Shown: one piece after another, positions 13,462 through 15,457 of the stretch
Layout: each line of letters starts with the position of its first letter
How positions within the stretch are numbered: the stretch's first letter is position 1
Source: Thiotrichaceae bacterium
Lineage (GTDB): Bacteria > Pseudomonadota > Gammaproteobacteria > Thiotrichales > Thiotrichaceae
NCBI GenBank assembly: GCA_027009095.1
Contig: JALVDG010000066.1
Location: 1 to 15,457, forward strand
Direction: 5' to 3'
Length of the DNA stretch: 15,457 bases
The notes under the pieces: generated by a model
Told to the model about the DNA's origin: nothing
The model's input: the letters and a program-made list of their open reading frames with translations, nothing else
The model's database searches: none
Translations under genes and position numbers: made by a program

Positions 13462-14229
13462 TTTTATCACCCCTGATTTCACTGTTATTTTTTCGTCATT
13501 AATACTGGCTTTAAACCTTTCCCCTGATATAAGCCTCAAGTGTATATCTTGATTTATAATGCTCTCACTGGTATCCATCATAATTACATCGGCTACTTCT
13601 ATTTCTTCTAAATCAGAAACCGGTAATGTCATCACCCCTACCTCAAGCCAAACCGTTGTGACATGATTATTCCAATCAGGGGTGTAGTAAAAGGTGGGCC
13701 ATTTATTTATTAGCTTTTCAACAATAGGTTTTAATTTTTTATTAAGTACTAATATTGCGTCTATATTATTTTTTTCATTCTCGGTTATCTTAAAAGCAAT
13801 TGAAAAATCATTAATATCATTCGGCTTTATTTTAAAAAAATTTAAGACATTAATTTTTATATCAAGCTGAGCACTAATAGAAGACAGTAGCGGTTCTAAT
13901 GCAGCTTCTAGCAACTCTGCTCTTAATTCTAATGGTAAGTTTTTAATTTTACTTTCTGTTATATACTCCCGAATACGATCAATTAGGGGCCAAGATGAAA
14001 GCCATAAAGCCGCAGAAACTCCCTCTATCTCAATTAATAATCCAATCGAATTCTGAGTAATTTCTGGCAATTCTGAGCGCATTAACACTCGATAAGAAGC
14101 ATCTTCCTCTTCCAAGCTAAACTGAATATCTCCGGATCTAGATGCAAGCAAATTCTTCCAAGATACCAATTGAATACTGCTATAACGCTTTAGACTTATA
14201 GGTTTGTAATTTTTTTTTTGTACTATCAT
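13198..14229 (-). CDS. sctQ: T3SS cytoplasmic sorting-platform protein SctQ
   Basis: A 343-residue SctQ (YscQ/SsaQ/FliM-FliN-like) protein, a major component of the cytoplasmic pods that recruit ATPase and substrates. The N-terminal ~170 residues are variable, as is usual. The C-terminal SpoA domain (~267-340) is the recognisable part: LPVKLTFDIGDLELPFHEIESLTSGYIINL and VVKIRSQNRVIGTGELVDIKGKVGVRI. An earlier SpoA-like segment lies at ~198-250 (VWLEVGVMTLPVSDLEEIEVADVI). The ATG at 14229 is preceded by a weak AGG-containing site, and the coding sequence has a run of ten As (14210-14219) starting with codon 4, a potential slippage site. An internal start for a short SctQ-C product is listed separately. 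It is first in the Q-R-S-T-U cluster. Confidence 0.9.
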   Translation of the reverse strand: MIVQKKNYKPISLKRYSSIQLVSWKNLLASRSGDIQFSLEEEDASYRVLMRSELPEITQNSIGLLIEIEGVSAALWLSSWPLIDRIREYITESKIKNLPLELRAELLEAALEPLLSSISAQLDIKINVLNFFKIKPNDINDFSIAFKITENEKNNIDAILVLNKKLKPIVEKLINKWPTFYYTPDWNNHVTTVWLEVGVMTLPVSDLEEIEVADVIMMDTSESIINQDIHLRLISGERFKASINDEKITVKSGVIKMSNDNENDVANVGDLPVKLTFDIGDLELPFHEIESLTSGYIINLEKPFAEVVKIRSQNRVIGTGELVDIKGKVGVRIISLFGMRSDG

Positions 14230-14263
14230 TTTTTTAAATACCTATAGATACAAACAATGTATC

Positions 14264-14276
14264 CTGCTATTAGCAG
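14264..14276. promoter_or_regulatory. Perfect palindrome CTGCTATTAGCAG upstream of sctQ
   Basis: A 13-bp perfect dyad (CTGCTA-T-TAGCAG) centred about 41 bases before the sctQ start, within a very AT-rich leader. A second small hairpin, ACACTT-AA-AAGTGT, lies at 14330-14343. Either could be an operator or part of the leader RNA. I could not identify a convincing -35/-10 pair. Confidence 0.25.
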
Positions 14277-14445
14277 CAATACACTTATCAAATTATTTAA
14301 AGCTTGTATTTTTCTTTAAAAAATTCATTACACTTAAAAGTGTTGTGCCCCCATATACTTTTTAATTATTTATGCACAGATTAAGTCTAATGATTACCTG
14401 ATTAACGATACGAAGCAAAACTAATCTGACCAACTGAATAGTAAG

Positions 14446-14562
14446 TACATCAACTACTTTATATTACCCTCACAGAGCGAGCCAGAAAGCGGATTGCACG
14501 TTTTGTAAAAGGGGTCGCCTAGTACTCCTATAACTTCAATTTGATCAGCATCATATCGAGTA
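14446..14562. repeat. Dispersed repeat copy between collagen-like gene and sctQ
   Basis: Bases 14446-14492 resemble the minus strand of 10152-10106 (17 of 21 in the arm, 18 of 26 in the next block), and 14493-14514 (TTGCACGTTTTGTAAAAGGGG) continues the match after a gap. The following part, CCTAGTACTCC...TTGAT...ATCGAG (14518-14560), resembles the hairpin left arm at 10349-10386. So this copy joins two pieces that sit separately near sctU. The 14230-14647 gap contains this, a terminator, the sctQ leader and no gene that I can support. Confidence 0.5.
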
Positions 14563-14576
14563 TTGTTTTTTCAGAA

Positions 14577-14613
14577 TAAAAAAAGCCCGCTACTCCAAAG
14601 AGTAACGGGCTTT
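14577..14613 (-). terminator. Rho-independent terminator of the collagen-like gene
   Basis: On the minus strand AAAGCCCGTTACTC pairs over 14 bp (one G-U) with GAGTAGCGGGCTTT around a 4-base loop, followed by a run of Ts. It lies 34 bp after the collagen-like gene stop. It separates that gene's transcript from sctQ, so sctQ needs its own promoter or read-through. Confidence 0.93.
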
Positions 14614-14647
14614 CATTTAAATAAAAAAATCTTATTTAAACTTTCGC

Positions 14648-15457
<810 letters not shown>

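Noticed and set aside
10432..14229. Flagellar export genes (fliM/N, fliP, fliQ, fliR, flhB)
   Set aside because: SctQ has the long variable N-terminus with a C-terminal SpoA domain, sctQRSTU order and the SctN type are those of injectisomes, and no flagellar gene is nearby.

Overview
The window looks like an AT-rich gammaproteobacterial chromosome. The visible C-terminal two thirds of GpsA follow the E. coli protein closely, and the HtrA protease and OmpR-type two-component pair fit the same group. The rest is the core export apparatus of a non-flagellar (injectisome-type) type III secretion system (T3SS). A host-associated or predatory lifestyle is a reasonable inference, but genus and species cannot be read from this sequence.

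Layout, left to right. 2-574 (+): 3' part of gpsA. 588-2697 (-): histidine kinase and, upstream of it, its response regulator. 2831-4282 (+): a divergently transcribed periplasmic HtrA/DegP protease with a TTG start, followed by two GAAA-loop hairpins, a terminator and a structured stretch with no convincing gene. 4638-8773 (-): sctO, sctN and sctV, in transcription order V-N-O. 8962-10022 (-): two accessory genes, a STAS-domain protein and an NfeD/YbbK-like membrane protein. 10432-14229 (-): sctU, sctT, sctS, sctR and sctQ, in transcription order Q-R-S-T-U with overlaps or very short spacers. 14648-15457 (-): 3' part of a collagen-like protein with its own strong terminator; its 5' end lies beyond the window.

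How the genes work together. SctR, S, T and U form the membrane export gate, SctV the export ring, SctN the ATPase, SctO its stalk, and SctQ (with a probable separate SctQ-C product from an internal start) the cytoplasmic sorting platform. No needle, ring, secretin, translocator, chaperone or SctP gene is in the window, so the locus must continue elsewhere. The STAS protein could be a partner-switching regulator, as in the Bordetella Btr system. The collagen-like protein is a candidate surface protein or secreted substrate. HtrA and the two-component pair suggest an adjoining envelope-stress module.

Most notable: SctU reads AGVS where the family has the self-cleaving NPTH motif. The STAS protein lacks the usual phosphorylated serine. 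sctQ has an A10 tract beside its start codon. Several spacers between T3SS genes carry mobile-element debris: an IS66-like MITE with an 8-bp target duplication between sctV and sctN, and a dispersed inverted-repeat family around the NfeD-like gene and upstream of sctQ, one copy of which supplies the first codons of the NfeD-like reading frame.
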